Source: Coturnix japonica (lineage: Eukaryota > Chordata > Aves > Galliformes > Phasianidae). From it: DNA of 64,000 nucleotides. Below are positions 24,831 through 59,989 of this stretch, piece by piece; the stretch's first letter is position 1, and each line of letters opens with the position of its first letter. The notes beneath the pieces were generated by a model that saw only the letters and a program-made list of their open reading frames with translations, ran no database searches and had not been told where the DNA came from. Made by a program: the position numbers and the translations under genes. The DNA lies in NCBI RefSeq assembly GCF_001577835.2, contig NC_029516.1:111184254-111248253 (forward strand). The letters are read 5' to 3'.

Positions 24831-27223
24831 TTAAGCCTGTTTCTGTGAATTTCCTTTATTTAAGGGTAAGCAGTGTTAGATATCCAACAGATTGCAGTTG
24901 CAAAATACACCTAAATGAACAAAGTAAATTTTGAGAAGCAATTGAACCAAAGAAAATATATAGCCAGTTAAAATCCAGCATAAAATTTCAGAAGCACACA
25001 AACAGCTGCATGTCTAATTCAAATTTCATGTAAGCGTTCTTCATTTGTTATAAGCCAGAATACTTGCAGGGTTAACCAAAACCAGCCAATGGCTGTGACT
25101 CAGACAACCAGACAATAGCAGCTTGCATTTTCACTGTCCAACACGGAGAGAGGGCCCAGAGGTCTCTTATGTTAGTTGTAGGTGTAAATATAAAAATAAA
25201 AGGCATTTAAAAATTGAGTATGTCTCTTAAAAGAGTTATAATAATTCAGTGCATTCAAGGACCCACTCACTGCATAGACAGCATGGGAAAACACTACTGA
25301 GAGTTCCCTTGAATATGTTTAGTATATGACATTGATTGACGTGGACTTCCTGTTTTATGCTCTGTTTACATACAGTAGTGTATCCTTTCAGTATGGAAGT
25401 ATAACTGTGTTCCTTTGTTATTCCAGATAACAGTACTAAATCTCCTGTTCATCTCCATATCTGGAGGAGAGCTATACTGACTAGAGAGGCAGCAAAAGGC
25501 AGAGAAGCTAGGTCAGATCTCTCACAGCGCTGCGCTTCTGCTCTCTAGATTCGACAACCAGATAGAATCGCTTTGGGGATTCATTCAGTCAGCTTTTGAA
25601 TATAAGGCTTCAGTATGGGTGGAAAAATGCAAAAATCCAATGCAGATCTTGTGCTCTCTATTCTGGCATTTGAAAATCATAAAATATTCCTGGAAGCCCT
25701 TTCTCCACCATGATCCCATTTCCTTTTCTGAAGAAGAGCTACAGAGTTTTCTTCTCTTCAGTGAGTCCACAGAAAATGGAAACGTGGTTAAATATCCAGA
25801 TTGGTAGCCATAGTCCAACATTCTTACAATTACTCAAGGAAAGCTGCTCATGATTTCCTAACCAGTGAGTCATATCTCATTATTTTCAACTCTTGTGAAT
25901 CATCAGTTGTATCAAAATAACCTTCATTTGGTATATATTAATTCACTTTGGAAATTCACCCAGAATGAAGACATGGAACAGTTCATTCACCAGTGTCTTT
26001 AGTACAGTCTCACCAGTCAACTTTAGAGGATGCTTAACTTCCTATTTCCTAAAGTAGACAAGCACTTGAATAAAAACAATGAATAAGAACAATCAGAGCA
26101 AGATGGGAGCTAATGTGGAGAAGATAAAATACACTTGTTTCATTTGACTGCCCCGATTTTTTTTAAAGACTTCTTTATTTCTGAATTAATATGTGCAAGA
26201 AAGTGGGAGGGAGAAGGAGGGACCCTACCATTGAAATTAATTACATAGAAAACTAAGGGTCTGTCTTTCAATAAAAAGATGAAATTTGGGTATGTTATTG
26301 TGAACATTCTGCCTTCCTTCTTTACAAGGAATTATTCACATAAATGACATTTCACTAGACTAGCAAAACTGCTAAGTGACAGTGAATTTAGTTTTATTTA
26401 TTGGTGCACTTCAACCAAGTCCATGCCATGACAGCAAGCCTGGGAAAAAGAATGTCCTTGGCAACCACTGGAATCTGTGTTGAATGGCTATTTTAAAATA
26501 AGGAAGGAAAACCTGCTGCAAACCACAGGTTTGCTGCTGTTGAGGAAAAGTTAGTCAGAATCAAGTTTTTAGGGTTGCTAAGCCAAGTCAAACCCCTCCA
26601 TTCAAGCTCTAATTTAGGACTTGGGCAACATGACATTGCTACCTAGATCATCACCAACTTAATCCATGCATTTGTACTCAGATACGACACTCAGGGACTA
26701 AATTCTAGGCACTTATCTGTGTTCCTCAGTGCAGTGCCTTCAGCCTTGACTGCACTGGAATCTAGAAGTAAGCAGGAGAGGAGACTGGGGCCCCTCTGCA
26801 ATTCTGCTTAGCCCTCACAGCATGGAGGGAGCTGCCTGGGTATAGAGACACTGCACTACTAGAGGCCTGAAAGGAGGTGCAATGAATCTGGGACATCAAA
26901 GTCTTCAGGAACATCTTTGAAAGTTCCTTCAGCTGTCAAAAAATTGCCTACCAAGACTTGTAAAATGCTCAGATTTTGAACACACACCTGCTTCTGTATT
27001 TTTAGGAATATGGGTGCCTTTGCAGAGCTAGCGCCTTGCTGTTAGACACCTTGTGTTTCATTTCTCTGCAAAACTTGCATCTCCATGTCCCTCTAATGTG
27101 TTATTTCACATGCAAATTGTTGCAGTCAAGTGCTGTGTAACTGTCTACACGCAACACACTTTGTGCCCATTACTGTACTAGAAAAAAAATAAAGAAGACA
27201 GATGAAATGAAAAGAAGTAAGCA

Positions 27224-27330
27224 ATCACAGAATCAAAAGGGGTGGAAGGGACCTCTGGATGTCATATAGTCTACACCTATGCTAATGCTGGTTCCTAACA
27301 GTAGGCAGTATTGACTAGTGCAGAAGTCCT
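27224..27330 (-). mobile_element. CR1 LINE 3' terminal fragment in TLR7 intron
   Basis: The sequence caatcacagaatcaaaaggg, then ggtggaagggacctctggat and a decayed version of the CR1 aatgctggttcc segment. Confidence 0.7.
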
Positions 27331-27822
27331 TGCATTCAGAAATGTAGTTTAGAAGTACAGCTAAGATATGCATGTGAGATGTCCCTTTCTCTGTGATTTG
27401 CATTTGTGTTTAAGATTTCAGAAATACTTATATTCCAATATTAACTGAGCACATGCACAAACCTGTAATTGAACTCCATTTGATTTGTGGCATTCTTCAA
27501 ATATTCAGAAACAGCAGGGCTAGATGTTTTGTAATGAAGCTTTTCTGTAAGCGTTCCTTAAGCATTTTAAAAGGTGGAAGCACAAAAAGCCAGAAAGCAA
27601 CAAGCAACACAGAAATTACATCTAGTGGAAAATACTTTACTATACTCTTCCTGTAGTATATTAGCATAAAACTCTCATTTCCTATCATTAAAATTGCAAC
27701 TTACAGACACCCCAGCAAATTTGGGCATTTAAAAGCAAAATAGGAGAATATACTCTTGAAAACCTTTTCCAGCAGCTCCAACCCAAGAGCACTAATAACT
27801 TTAAAGTGAAATGTTCACCTAC

Positions 27823-27869
27823 CATTTTCCGTGCGCTATCACCTCTGAAGGATTTGTCATAAGACAAAA
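27823..27869 (-). CDS. TLR7: TLR7 upstream exon carrying the start codon (predicted)
   Basis: The large TLR7 exon opens with GTA (Val) directly after its acceptor and has no in-frame ATG, so the Met must come from upstream. On the minus strand an ATG at 27825-27823 is followed at once by the strong donor GTAGGTGA. Joined to 24438 it gives MVQHAKTSNALLFVLLFLFP, and mammalian TLR7 likewise has its ATG at the end of a short exon. The exon start is set by the acceptor at 27871-27870, which follows a good pyrimidine tract (ttttcttctgctctgatttatag). A second possible acceptor (ccttcag) would start the exon at 27844. An out-of-frame ATG also lies in the leader. Confidence 0.72.
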
Positions 27870-28768
27870 CTATAAATCAGAGCAGAAGAAAACAGTGTAG
27901 AAGAGGTCTTCGCTGGTTCAGATCCGGTAGAGAGGAGCGGCATAACTCACTCAAGACAACAGCAGCAACCACTGCTTTATTGTTCTTCTCTTCAGCTGAA
28001 CTGCAGCTTGAGAAAGAATTAAACATGAAACAACTGCTGCAATCCACTTCCTCAAATATCTGGCTTTAAAATTAAAACGGCACTACCTCCGTTACTCCTC
28101 CACTCCCCATAAAAATAACTGAGTGCTCAATTTTTTTTCCTTATTAAGCAAATTCCCCCATTGCTCGCAAATCTATGTGCTGTTGCAACAAAAGGTTTTT
28201 TTGTTGTTGTTGTTTAGTTTTCATCTTATGGTGAAAATTTCTCTGTTCTCTGCCACTTTTGAGCATGCTTTTCATTTTAATCTTTGTTGTCTACCAGTCC
28301 ATAGTGTTAGACCTCAAGGAACTATAAAGACTCCAAGATGCCATGGGGAAACCCAAAGGAACGTTTGGAATGAGAAAGCAACGTAAATCACATAGGAGAG
28401 ATGTGTTACGCAAACGCAGCATTCACTTCAGACAACATAGATTTGCAGAAGCTTGAGTTCCTTCTTTTTTTTATGCTTTTAAGTGCAAGCTCTATGACCA
28501 CAAAGAGACAAAGTGAGACCGACATTAACAATATTTTAGATTTGGAAGTTTAATTCTTTCTTTTATTATTATTATCGGAGGTTCATTTCTGTTGCTAACA
28601 GCTTCAAGAGCTGGCCCTTAACTGAGACCTGCTTGTGTGCCTGATGTAAGCAGATAAGTCTCTCAAGATTAATTCTTTGTGGAAGAACGTCTATTAAGTG
28701 AATGAGACTTGGGGGAAGGGAACCAAAACAAACCAGAAAAGCAGAGCAGAAAGTGAGCTTCAACTTAC

Positions 28769-28830
28769 CTGTGGCTGTTCACTTCATTGTAAAGCAAATG
28801 TGCTTAATTGTGTCATCATATGTAGTAGAA
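28769..28830 (-). other. TLR7: Candidate 5' non-coding exon of TLR7 (donor only)
   Basis: A near-consensus splice donor (CACAG then GTAAGTTG) lies on the minus strand at 28769/28768, about 0.9 kb upstream of the predicted start-codon exon. It is the best donor I see in the right orientation. The exon's 5' end cannot be fixed from sequence, so the upper limit given is nominal. Confidence 0.3.
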
Positions 28831-31629
28831 TGGCAGGGCATAGACTGAACTGCAACCGTTGACTTCTTCAATCATCTCTCTGGTGCATTACACTGGAGCA
28901 GACCTTAAGCACGAGGTGCTTAACGTCCACTAACATTAGTTACATGCCAGTTTTCTAAGGCACAGTGCACAGCCACCTAACCCAGCGACTCTCTATGGCC
29001 ACCCACAGCCTTTGGAAACCTCCCCGGCAATCTGCAGCTTCAAACTTTGACAGCTTCGATAGCTGCACCATCACATTGGTGTCTCTTTTGGACTAAGATT
29101 GATATAATTTTTCTCATATTAGGAACTGCCCATCACTCAGCCAAGAGCATGAGAGTTTCAATTCCGCACAGAGTGAAACTGCAACTTTAGCTGAACATCA
29201 ACTGCATCAACTGAATCACAAAGTGCAAATGTTGTTTTTCTTTTTTTTAGTACAGGCAGCCAAACACAGTCATATTTTCCTATGAGTGGCATAAGCAAGG
29301 AGGAGCTCAGGATTCACAAACTTCAGAGCTATAATTTGGTTTCTAGAGGCAGAGGGAGTCATTAACTCGTTGATTTTTAAAGTACAGGTTTCCCTCAGAC
29401 TTTGTGCAAAATCTCTTTGGACTTCTGTGAAACATCAAGTAACTGAAAGCAGCAAAGTCCTTTCTACCACATCACGCGTTGGGAAAAGACACATTAGTCA
29501 CAACACATGTATTCTGCCACATCTGTGAACAGAGAACACAACTTAAACAGAGTAAGAGACTTTAACATCCCTCATGCTCTGATTTGCCTTTCACTGAGAT
29601 TGAAATCAGACCGATGAACGTAGACTTGTGATGTAATTTTTTTTTTTCTGAATTAAAACTTACAGAATATTGCTGTAGCCTATTTACAAAATCAGGATTC
29701 TGCTGCATTTGCTTTAAAGCTGGGATGGCATAGTTCACGTTGTAAAGTTCTACGCTAATGTCTTTCCTCTAAAGAGATAACCCTCACACCAATCATAATG
29801 ATAGCACCCAACTATTCATGGTGAATATCCCTTTGAGTGTATCGTTGCCTAATTTACCAAGGAAATTATCACAGAAATTGCACAATTTTTGAAATACATA
29901 AGCTGACCCCTTAAGCCACTGCAGACAGATGTACAAAGCAAACCACAGAGAAAAATGGATAGCAGAATTGAGGAAATGATAACAAAATCATCCGCAGAAA
30001 GCTTAAGGAGCACACAAACATAGAACCTTTGCTGACAGCAGTTGTAGAAATGCATTCTTAGGCACTAAAAATAACCAAAACAGTAAACTGAATACAACAG
30101 CAGGGCAGAACAGCCTACATCAAGGATAAAGAGTGGCCCTCAGCATCCCAGAAGTAGAAATCCCCATTTCATTTCAGAAATTCCAACTTCTAAAAACCAA
30201 TTACTCAGGCAATCACAGTGCCAAGATTGACCACCTGGTATTTCCAAATCAATTATGCATTTCTGAAAGCATAGGTGCTTGGCATTCCTGTTACTGAGTC
30301 TCTGACAAAGCAGGGAGTCGGCATCTAAAAATGCCCCAAATAAGACAGTTTCTATGCTCAGTGCTGCCTCTGTAGCCCTCCTGTTCCCCTCTTCCTAAGT
30401 GGTTAATAGATAGGATAGCCTAAGGCATGACTTCTTTCCTCTGCAGAAGGAACAGAAGTGCATTTATTGCTTGGATAACCTCAAATCCTATTTCTTACTG
30501 GTGAAATGGCTAGCCTACAGGACCATGGTGATTTGAAAAGCTTCATGTAGATAATCTTGCCATGGCATATGATATTTTTCTTAAGCAAGAGGGAGTGCTA
30601 AAGTAGCTTTTGCATAACAAACTGAAACATGGACACTGATAAACCCACTCAAACAAAAAAAGAAAGAAAATATCTTAAGATTAGGCCAAACAATTGTAAG
30701 ACATACAGATATGCCAGTTTATCAGGCTTTTAGATATGATGCAACCTTATGTTCTCATTTACTATGAGGTTTGATATTGCCTTTAAAAAAAAACTTTAAA
30801 GGCTCCTCAAATAAGCACAGATATCTATTTGTATACACACGCATGCTGATGTTCACTCAATTTCTGCACTAACTACCTGGGAGCTCAAATCAACATTTAA
30901 TAATTTTTCCCTCTTTTACCTTTCCCTCCACAAACAGCACAGCCCTAGAGAAGAGATGACTGAACACACTCACAGGTGTCTGACAGGGATGGATTTAACT
31001 TTTTAATAGCAGCCTGCACATTGCTATGTTTCGGGCTTGTGAACAACACTGTGTTGACACCAGGGATTTTGCTATTGCCAAGCAGCAATTGCAGCACTGA
31101 TGATTTCTCTGTTTCCCACTCTACAGGATGAGGTAAAGATGCTGGGAGAGGGGTCAGCTGACCTCAGTTTACCCAAAAGGGACATTCTTTACCCTATACC
31201 ACTGTGGTAAGGGATAGAGCCACATGGGGAAGTTTTTTCCAAGGAGCCATTGTTCAGTGTGACTCACATACCAGGCTGCTAGCAGGAAGCAGCAACTTAT
31301 TGCTTCTACAGTACATTCGCCATCCACTCTCTTCTTTATTAAACTATCATATCCATTCACAAGTCTTTCTCCATTTTTGTCCTTCTAAGTCTCTCCTCCC
31401 ACCTGCTAGCATGGAGTGAACAAGCAGCTAGGTGTGAGTTAGGCTGCCAGACAACATTAACCCACCCGCCAGCTAACAGAGAGGGGACCTGTGCAGCACA
31501 CATGCACATTTACACCCGTGTTCAGATACATTCCCAGTAGTCCATTGCCTCAATAACATGACCTGGTCCTTTGACATTACAACACTGGAGTCTATAGCAA
31601 AAGCTTTCAGAAAGACTGAAAACTTTAAG
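28831..31629. other. TLR7-PRPS2 intergenic region, no gene seen
   Basis: AT-rich with no repeat family recognised and no credible coding frame. The TLR7 promoter should lie in the part just above 28769. Confidence 0.5.
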
Positions 31630-34238
31630 TACTTTTATTGAGACAGGCAAAAGATTTGTATTTCCCATTAGGGCAGCAGAATGGAACTAGTCAAAAAGTC
31701 AAAACAAGTTTTGTAAATGGCAGCTAAAACTGCTATGCAGTCTAGTATTTTTTTTTCCTTTTATCTTAAAATAATAATACTTAAAATTCCTACCTAACTG
31801 AACTCTGCTAACTAATCTTCACATGGAAATCCCAAAATGAGCCAGGGAATATTTAGAGCATTCAAAAGCCTTAAAATAAAACCATCAAGTTTTCTACCTC
31901 CACAAAAGGCAATTTCTATGACTGTCATATGCTGTCAAAATGGATGGGGTATTTCACCCATAGCTTCACCACCCCTTCAAATGTGGAAGATGTGGCAGAC
32001 ACAGCAAACATTACTGTATTCTTCTTCTCTTTCCTTGCCATCTAATCTTATTAAATACAGTGGAGTGGCTTTGATTACAACAACTTGAGAAATAAAAGCT
32101 TCAGCTGTTCATAAATCATTAATTGAAATTCCCATAGTTATTTAAACATTGTGTCATTCTCAGAGTGTATGAGGGAGAAGGATGATCTTATTATATAGCT
32201 GTGGACCGGTCTGGTGTGAATAACAGTTCATTCTCATACCCAAGACAGCTGTGACATGATTTATGAGCAAGGTTTGCATGGCTATCACTGCATTCTTCCC
32301 TATTTGACCTGTGTAGGGGAAGAAAAAAAAAAAAGTAACTGAAGAATAAAAGCCATCTCTTTAGAGAAGTAATTTAAGTAATTTTAATGTTATTGTTTAC
32401 AATACTGATGTGTAATAAGGGCAGACAATGCAGCATAAACAATAATGTGATTTACAAACAGAGCAACTGATGCCATATATTAAGTTTATTGTATACCTTA
32501 CACACAGCGATAAGGTCTACATTTTGGTAAAATTATGCAACCATAGACTTTGACTGAAAAATTAACTGCAAGGTAATATTTTCAAGATAGTAGGAAAAAT
32601 AATCTTACATTTAAGAATCATTTTACTAGTGAGAATAATATAATTTTCATTGTATTATGAAGTATTTTTTAAAAATGAGCTAATGAAGATTTCCTATGAG
32701 AACTGAATTCCCATCACAGTATCTTATATGTTTCCGTATTCATTACTAAAAGCAATATGTGTTTGATTATAGAATAGAGAAACACAGAAGAAACAGACTT
32801 TACTGTCCTTCTAATTATTTTTTTCCCCCCAGAAACTTTCTCAGAGGAAGAAAATACTGCCTATCTTTAAGACTGTCTTACAAGGAAAAATCCACTTCAT
32901 AGTACCACACTGTGTTACTATAAATACACCCTAAAATAAGTAAGGTAACTTTATTTCATCCTATCTTATGCTTTTCCATTTAACAATTATAATTCCAGGT
33001 AGAAAAATCAACTTTTCCCATTATCTTGGTGCAGGGAGAGTACCTCAACATGCACAAACTCTTACAATCTAGCAGAAAGACTGAAAATGCCCCATAGAAA
33101 ATTTGAAGACCCAGAAGTACAATGTCAGATACATTTTCTCCCCATAATCCATTACTGTCTGCATTATCACTACTTCACCATAGGCTGTCACAACTTAAGA
33201 GACAAAACTGCTTTCAGAACAACTTTAATTCTCTAATGCTAAAGATAAAAGGTTGCCTTGCCTACCATGGTTCACCGACTGCAGAGTTAAGTATTGCAGA
33301 ACTTCACAATAGCAAACCGAAGCTTTAATAACCACGCAGTTAAAGACTAGCATTTCAGACTCCTTTTCATCGAATAAACATTTGTAGAAGCCAACATTCA
33401 TGAACATAAGTGTACTTAAGTTTTCTGTTTGGACAGTGCATAATGAAACTTTACAATACTAACAGGAAAATGGCCACAAAATGACTTGTACAGACTCGAG
33501 GAATACTAAAAACCATGGGGAAAAAAAAAGAAATTCAAAACAAACTGCTCATGATTAAAGATTGGTCCTTATTACTGAAACACAAGAAATGAATCATCCC
33601 AAGATACTGAAGCATAAAACTTACAAAGACAGTAATCGCACAAAATAGACATTAAGAAAATGATTTAATGCAGTGAAAGTGGCAACACCATATATTGTGT
33701 GGAAAAGGAACATGAAGTGTATGAAACAGTTAATAATATGATGTGTCAACAGTTCCTTAAAATTAAAAGGAAGTTTAAACTCTTACAGCTTACAAAATAG
33801 CAGCTTACCATGGCTGTTAAAAATCAACATCTGCTTGACTGAAAGATTAATGCAAGATGTCCAACCCTGCACGAATTAGCTTAACACAGACAAGTTTTCT
33901 GCATAAATTTCATTGAGTTCTGTGAACATTCAGTAGCTCTCTATATAAAAAGATCTGAAGCAGCAGCTCAGTACAAAGAGAGAAGTACATAAAAGAGAAC
34001 GTGCACAACGCAGAAATTTCCCAAACTCTCCAGGGAATCCATAAAAAGTTTCTGCAAGTCGGATTTATTGTCAATTTACAACAAAAAAAAATGTTAATTA
34101 CAAGACAAATATAATAATTAAACATACAAGCTCCAAAATTTTACAAGTATACCAATTTCTTGCGTTTGAGATGTATTGCTAAAAACAACAGTGCTAGTTG
34201 ACAGGACCTTTGAAAAGCTGTTATGTAACCTCCTGCAG
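31630..34238 (-). other. PRPS2: Probable PRPS2 3' UTR and downstream flank
   Basis: Downstream of the PRPS2 stop there is AT-rich sequence without coding signal. On the minus strand AATAAA occurs at about 34064-34069, 32950-32955, 32485-32490 and 31634-31639. Any could be used, so the 3' end is not settled. Confidence 0.4.
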
Positions 34239-57579
<23,341 letters not shown>

Positions 57580-57739
57580 GGCGTAGGGGGAAGGGGAATG
57601 ATAGCGAACGGGCAGTGCTGCAGGCGGGGCAGAAAGAGAACGCGATTCACCCCGGAGAGGGGTGAAATAAGCGGCGCAGCGGGACCGCCCCTGTCCTGCC
57701 GGGAGCAGGAGGGGCAGGGCGGGGCGAGCCGGGGGCGGA

Positions 57740-58232
57740 TGCAGTGGCAGATGTAGGTGATATGGCAGGAGAGGCTGAACCTTCCCACCAGCATCCCGTT
57801 ACACGCTGTTGCCGTGTGACAGATGGCAGCAGAGTGGCAGTCTGACCCAATGATGTCTGACATGGAAGTGCGGATGAAGCAAAGGGGGTGGGAACTGAAT
57901 TCCTCCACTGGGGGACAATGGCACACACTGACATTCATCGACGTTTGCTGAATGTTGATGGAGACCAACCAGTGTATGTGAGCACGGCGCTGGGTGGGTG
58001 GTGAAACACTGTGAAGCACTGGGTCACCTCCACTGGTGCAGATTTTAAGAGTATGATATGCAGTCTCTACTTCAGTGCTGTCAAAAATGCCGATGGTGGT
58101 GATGACGTTGAAAAATAATGTTCTGTAAATGAGAACTTGCTCTATCAAACAATGTTATTGTACTCTTTGTATCTGTTATTGTTTCCATGGAAATAAATAG
58201 GAGGCATTACTTTTGGAGTGACCTACGCAGTA
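57740..58232 (-). mobile_element. Non-autonomous mariner-type element (Galluhop-like) upstream of PRPS2
   Basis: The right end, read on the minus strand, is TAGGTCACTCCAAAAGTAAT, followed by GCCTCC and a TTTCCATGGAAA stretch. The first part resembles the mariner terminal repeat pattern (TTAGGTTGGTGCAAAAGTAAT). Its interior aligns with about 9500-9800 of the same window, so it is a dispersed repeat. The left end fades into the CpG-rich promoter and the other terminal repeat is not visible, so it is truncated. The family name is from memory and is tentative. Confidence 0.6.
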
Positions 58233-58868
58233 TTCGCTACCAAAGGTGTCCTTGAATAACCCGTAGCTGGTGTTAGAAATATGACACACATTTTCCACTT
58301 ACATGTTTGTTTTTCTCAGTTGTTGCTTAGAAATAGGAACTACCTACAAACTGCTGTCAGAATACTGAACGAAGACAAAAAGGTGTTTGCTTCCAGATGA
58401 GGAAATTTTGCTTTTATGTATAACAATAACTGAATTGCAGAGGGTAAAGGACTTAAGAACCTCGTCATTCTTTGTGGTTTATGTAAACCTTCCCTTGGAG
58501 GAGCAGGAGTCCTGAACATAGTGCTTGGATAATGCTCTGTTGGTGGGATCAGATCCCCAGTACTGCATAGTTCATCTTCATGGTCAGTTTTAGAGCTGGT
58601 CAAACAACAAATGTGAATATATGTTCCAAAGTGAATGTTTTAACCAACAGCTGATTAATAAATTGATGTCAGGAATTAGGAGTTAATAGTTTGAGTGTCA
58701 TTCTCCATGGTCTAAGCCATCCAGCCAGGTATTTCTATGTACCATGGATATTTCTTGCTAACTACTGCTTAATTGCAGAGTCAGTGTACATAAACAGGGG
58801 GCACAAGTATGGGAAGAGTAAGTATTGACTTCCCACAACATAACTTCAGAATCTATTTCTGTATTTGA

Positions 58869-59462
58869 TCATAGAATCATAGAATGGCCTGGGCTGAAAA
58901 GGACCTCAATGATCATGCAGTTTCAACCCCCCTGCTATCTGCAGGGTCACCAGCCACCAGACCAGGCTGCCCAGAGCCACATCCAGCCCGGCCTTGTACC
59001 AGTCGCATAGCAATGGGTGGCAGCGGGCAAAGTGAGTGTGATTGATCCCTGTCCCCAGGGTGACCGAGTGCAGGTTTACTGCGAGCTGGAGAGCGTCTTG
59101 TGGGAAGATGACAGCCGCCCGCCATGCGGAGTGGTGAACCGGCTGCTGGCAGAGGTGTCCCAGGACCTGACAGCAGCCCAGGTGAGGGGTCACTCCCAAA
59201 GGCAAAGCATTGGTGTTCTGCCAGTGGATGGCAGTGGCTTAGCTCTTCCAAAAGTCTCAGGCAGGTCACCGACCACCAGACCAGGCTGCCCAGAGCCACA
59301 TCCAGTCTGGCCTTGAATGCCTTCAAGAATGGGGCATCCACAGCCTCCTTGGGCAATCTGTTCCTGTGCATCACCACCTTCTGTGTGAAAAACTTCCTCC
59401 TAATATCTAACCAAAACTTCCCTTTTCTCAGCTTAAAACCATTCCCCTTTGTCCACTATTAG
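58869..59462 (-). mobile_element. CR1 LINE 3' end, split by a foreign segment
   Basis: CR1 text starts at gatcatagaatcatagaatg and runs to about 58997. It resumes at about 59265 with a second copy of its last 50 bases (ccaccagaccaggctgccca onward) and ends at ttgtccactatt. The 267 bases between are not CR1. Confidence 0.88.
59059..59181 (+). other. Exon-like segment with both splice sites, inside the CR1
   Basis: A GC-rich 123-nt open block with phase-0 ends is preceded by the acceptor cctgtccccag and followed by the donor gtgaggggt. It encodes GDRVQVYCELESVLWEDDSR and ends NRLLAEVSQDLTAAQ. I do not recognise the parent gene. The base and codon composition is unlike the AT-rich surroundings, which suggests a segment copied from a GC-rich (microchromosome-like) gene, flanks included. 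There is no sign that it is used here. Confidence 0.5.
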
Positions 59463-59927
59463 CCCATGCAAACAGTCATTCAAGTTTTCTCTTTATGCAA
59501 TTAAAAAGAAATTAATTTTTAATATCATGAATTCATAATAACATCTGAAAAGTTGTTTCTTCCAGTTCACCCATCATCTTCAACAACTACTTCTGTAGCT
59601 ACATTTTGTTCTGAGTTACTTGCTCTAACTTCTGCCAGCTATCCTGATTTTATTGTGATTTTTATTATCAGTTATTCTAAAACCTTCATTTTCTGTGGCA
59701 GGAGATCTCAGCTTTCATTAATACTGCAGGTTTCTACAGCATGCAAAAGAAACTAGCTGGTGTGACCTCAGAATCATCAGAACTGAAAGCACTGCCAGAA
59801 AGGAAAGAGTAATTTAACTTCAAAATAATGCAACAAAGGAAAACCACACTTAACTGCAGAATCAAAACACTAGAACTTGTGAAATAGTCTGCAGCAGACA
59901 GGAGAACAGCTCAGGATGCCAGGAGGT

Positions 59928-59989
59928 TTATATATGTACATATATATATATACATATAAATATACATATATATATGTATATGTACATAT
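59928..59989. repeat. Interrupted TA/CATA repeat
   Basis: An AT-only-rich palindromic tract (tatatatgtacatatatata onward) of about 60 bases. Confidence 0.85.

Larger units (their letters stand above)
24439..27822 (-). other. TLR7: TLR7 intron before the main coding exon
   Basis: This intron spans about 3.4 kb between the predicted ATG exon and the long exon. It contains a simple AAAC/AACC-rich tract at about 24737-24830 and a CR1 3' fragment at about 27224-27330. No other coding signal is seen. Confidence 0.6.

Noticed and set aside
24500-24934. Low-complexity frames on both strands near the TLR7 main exon
   Set aside because: Translation of the AAAC/AACC simple repeat.
58913-59377. 154-codon open frame on the minus strand
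   Set aside because: It is the antisense CR1 text read through the inserted segment, not a gene.
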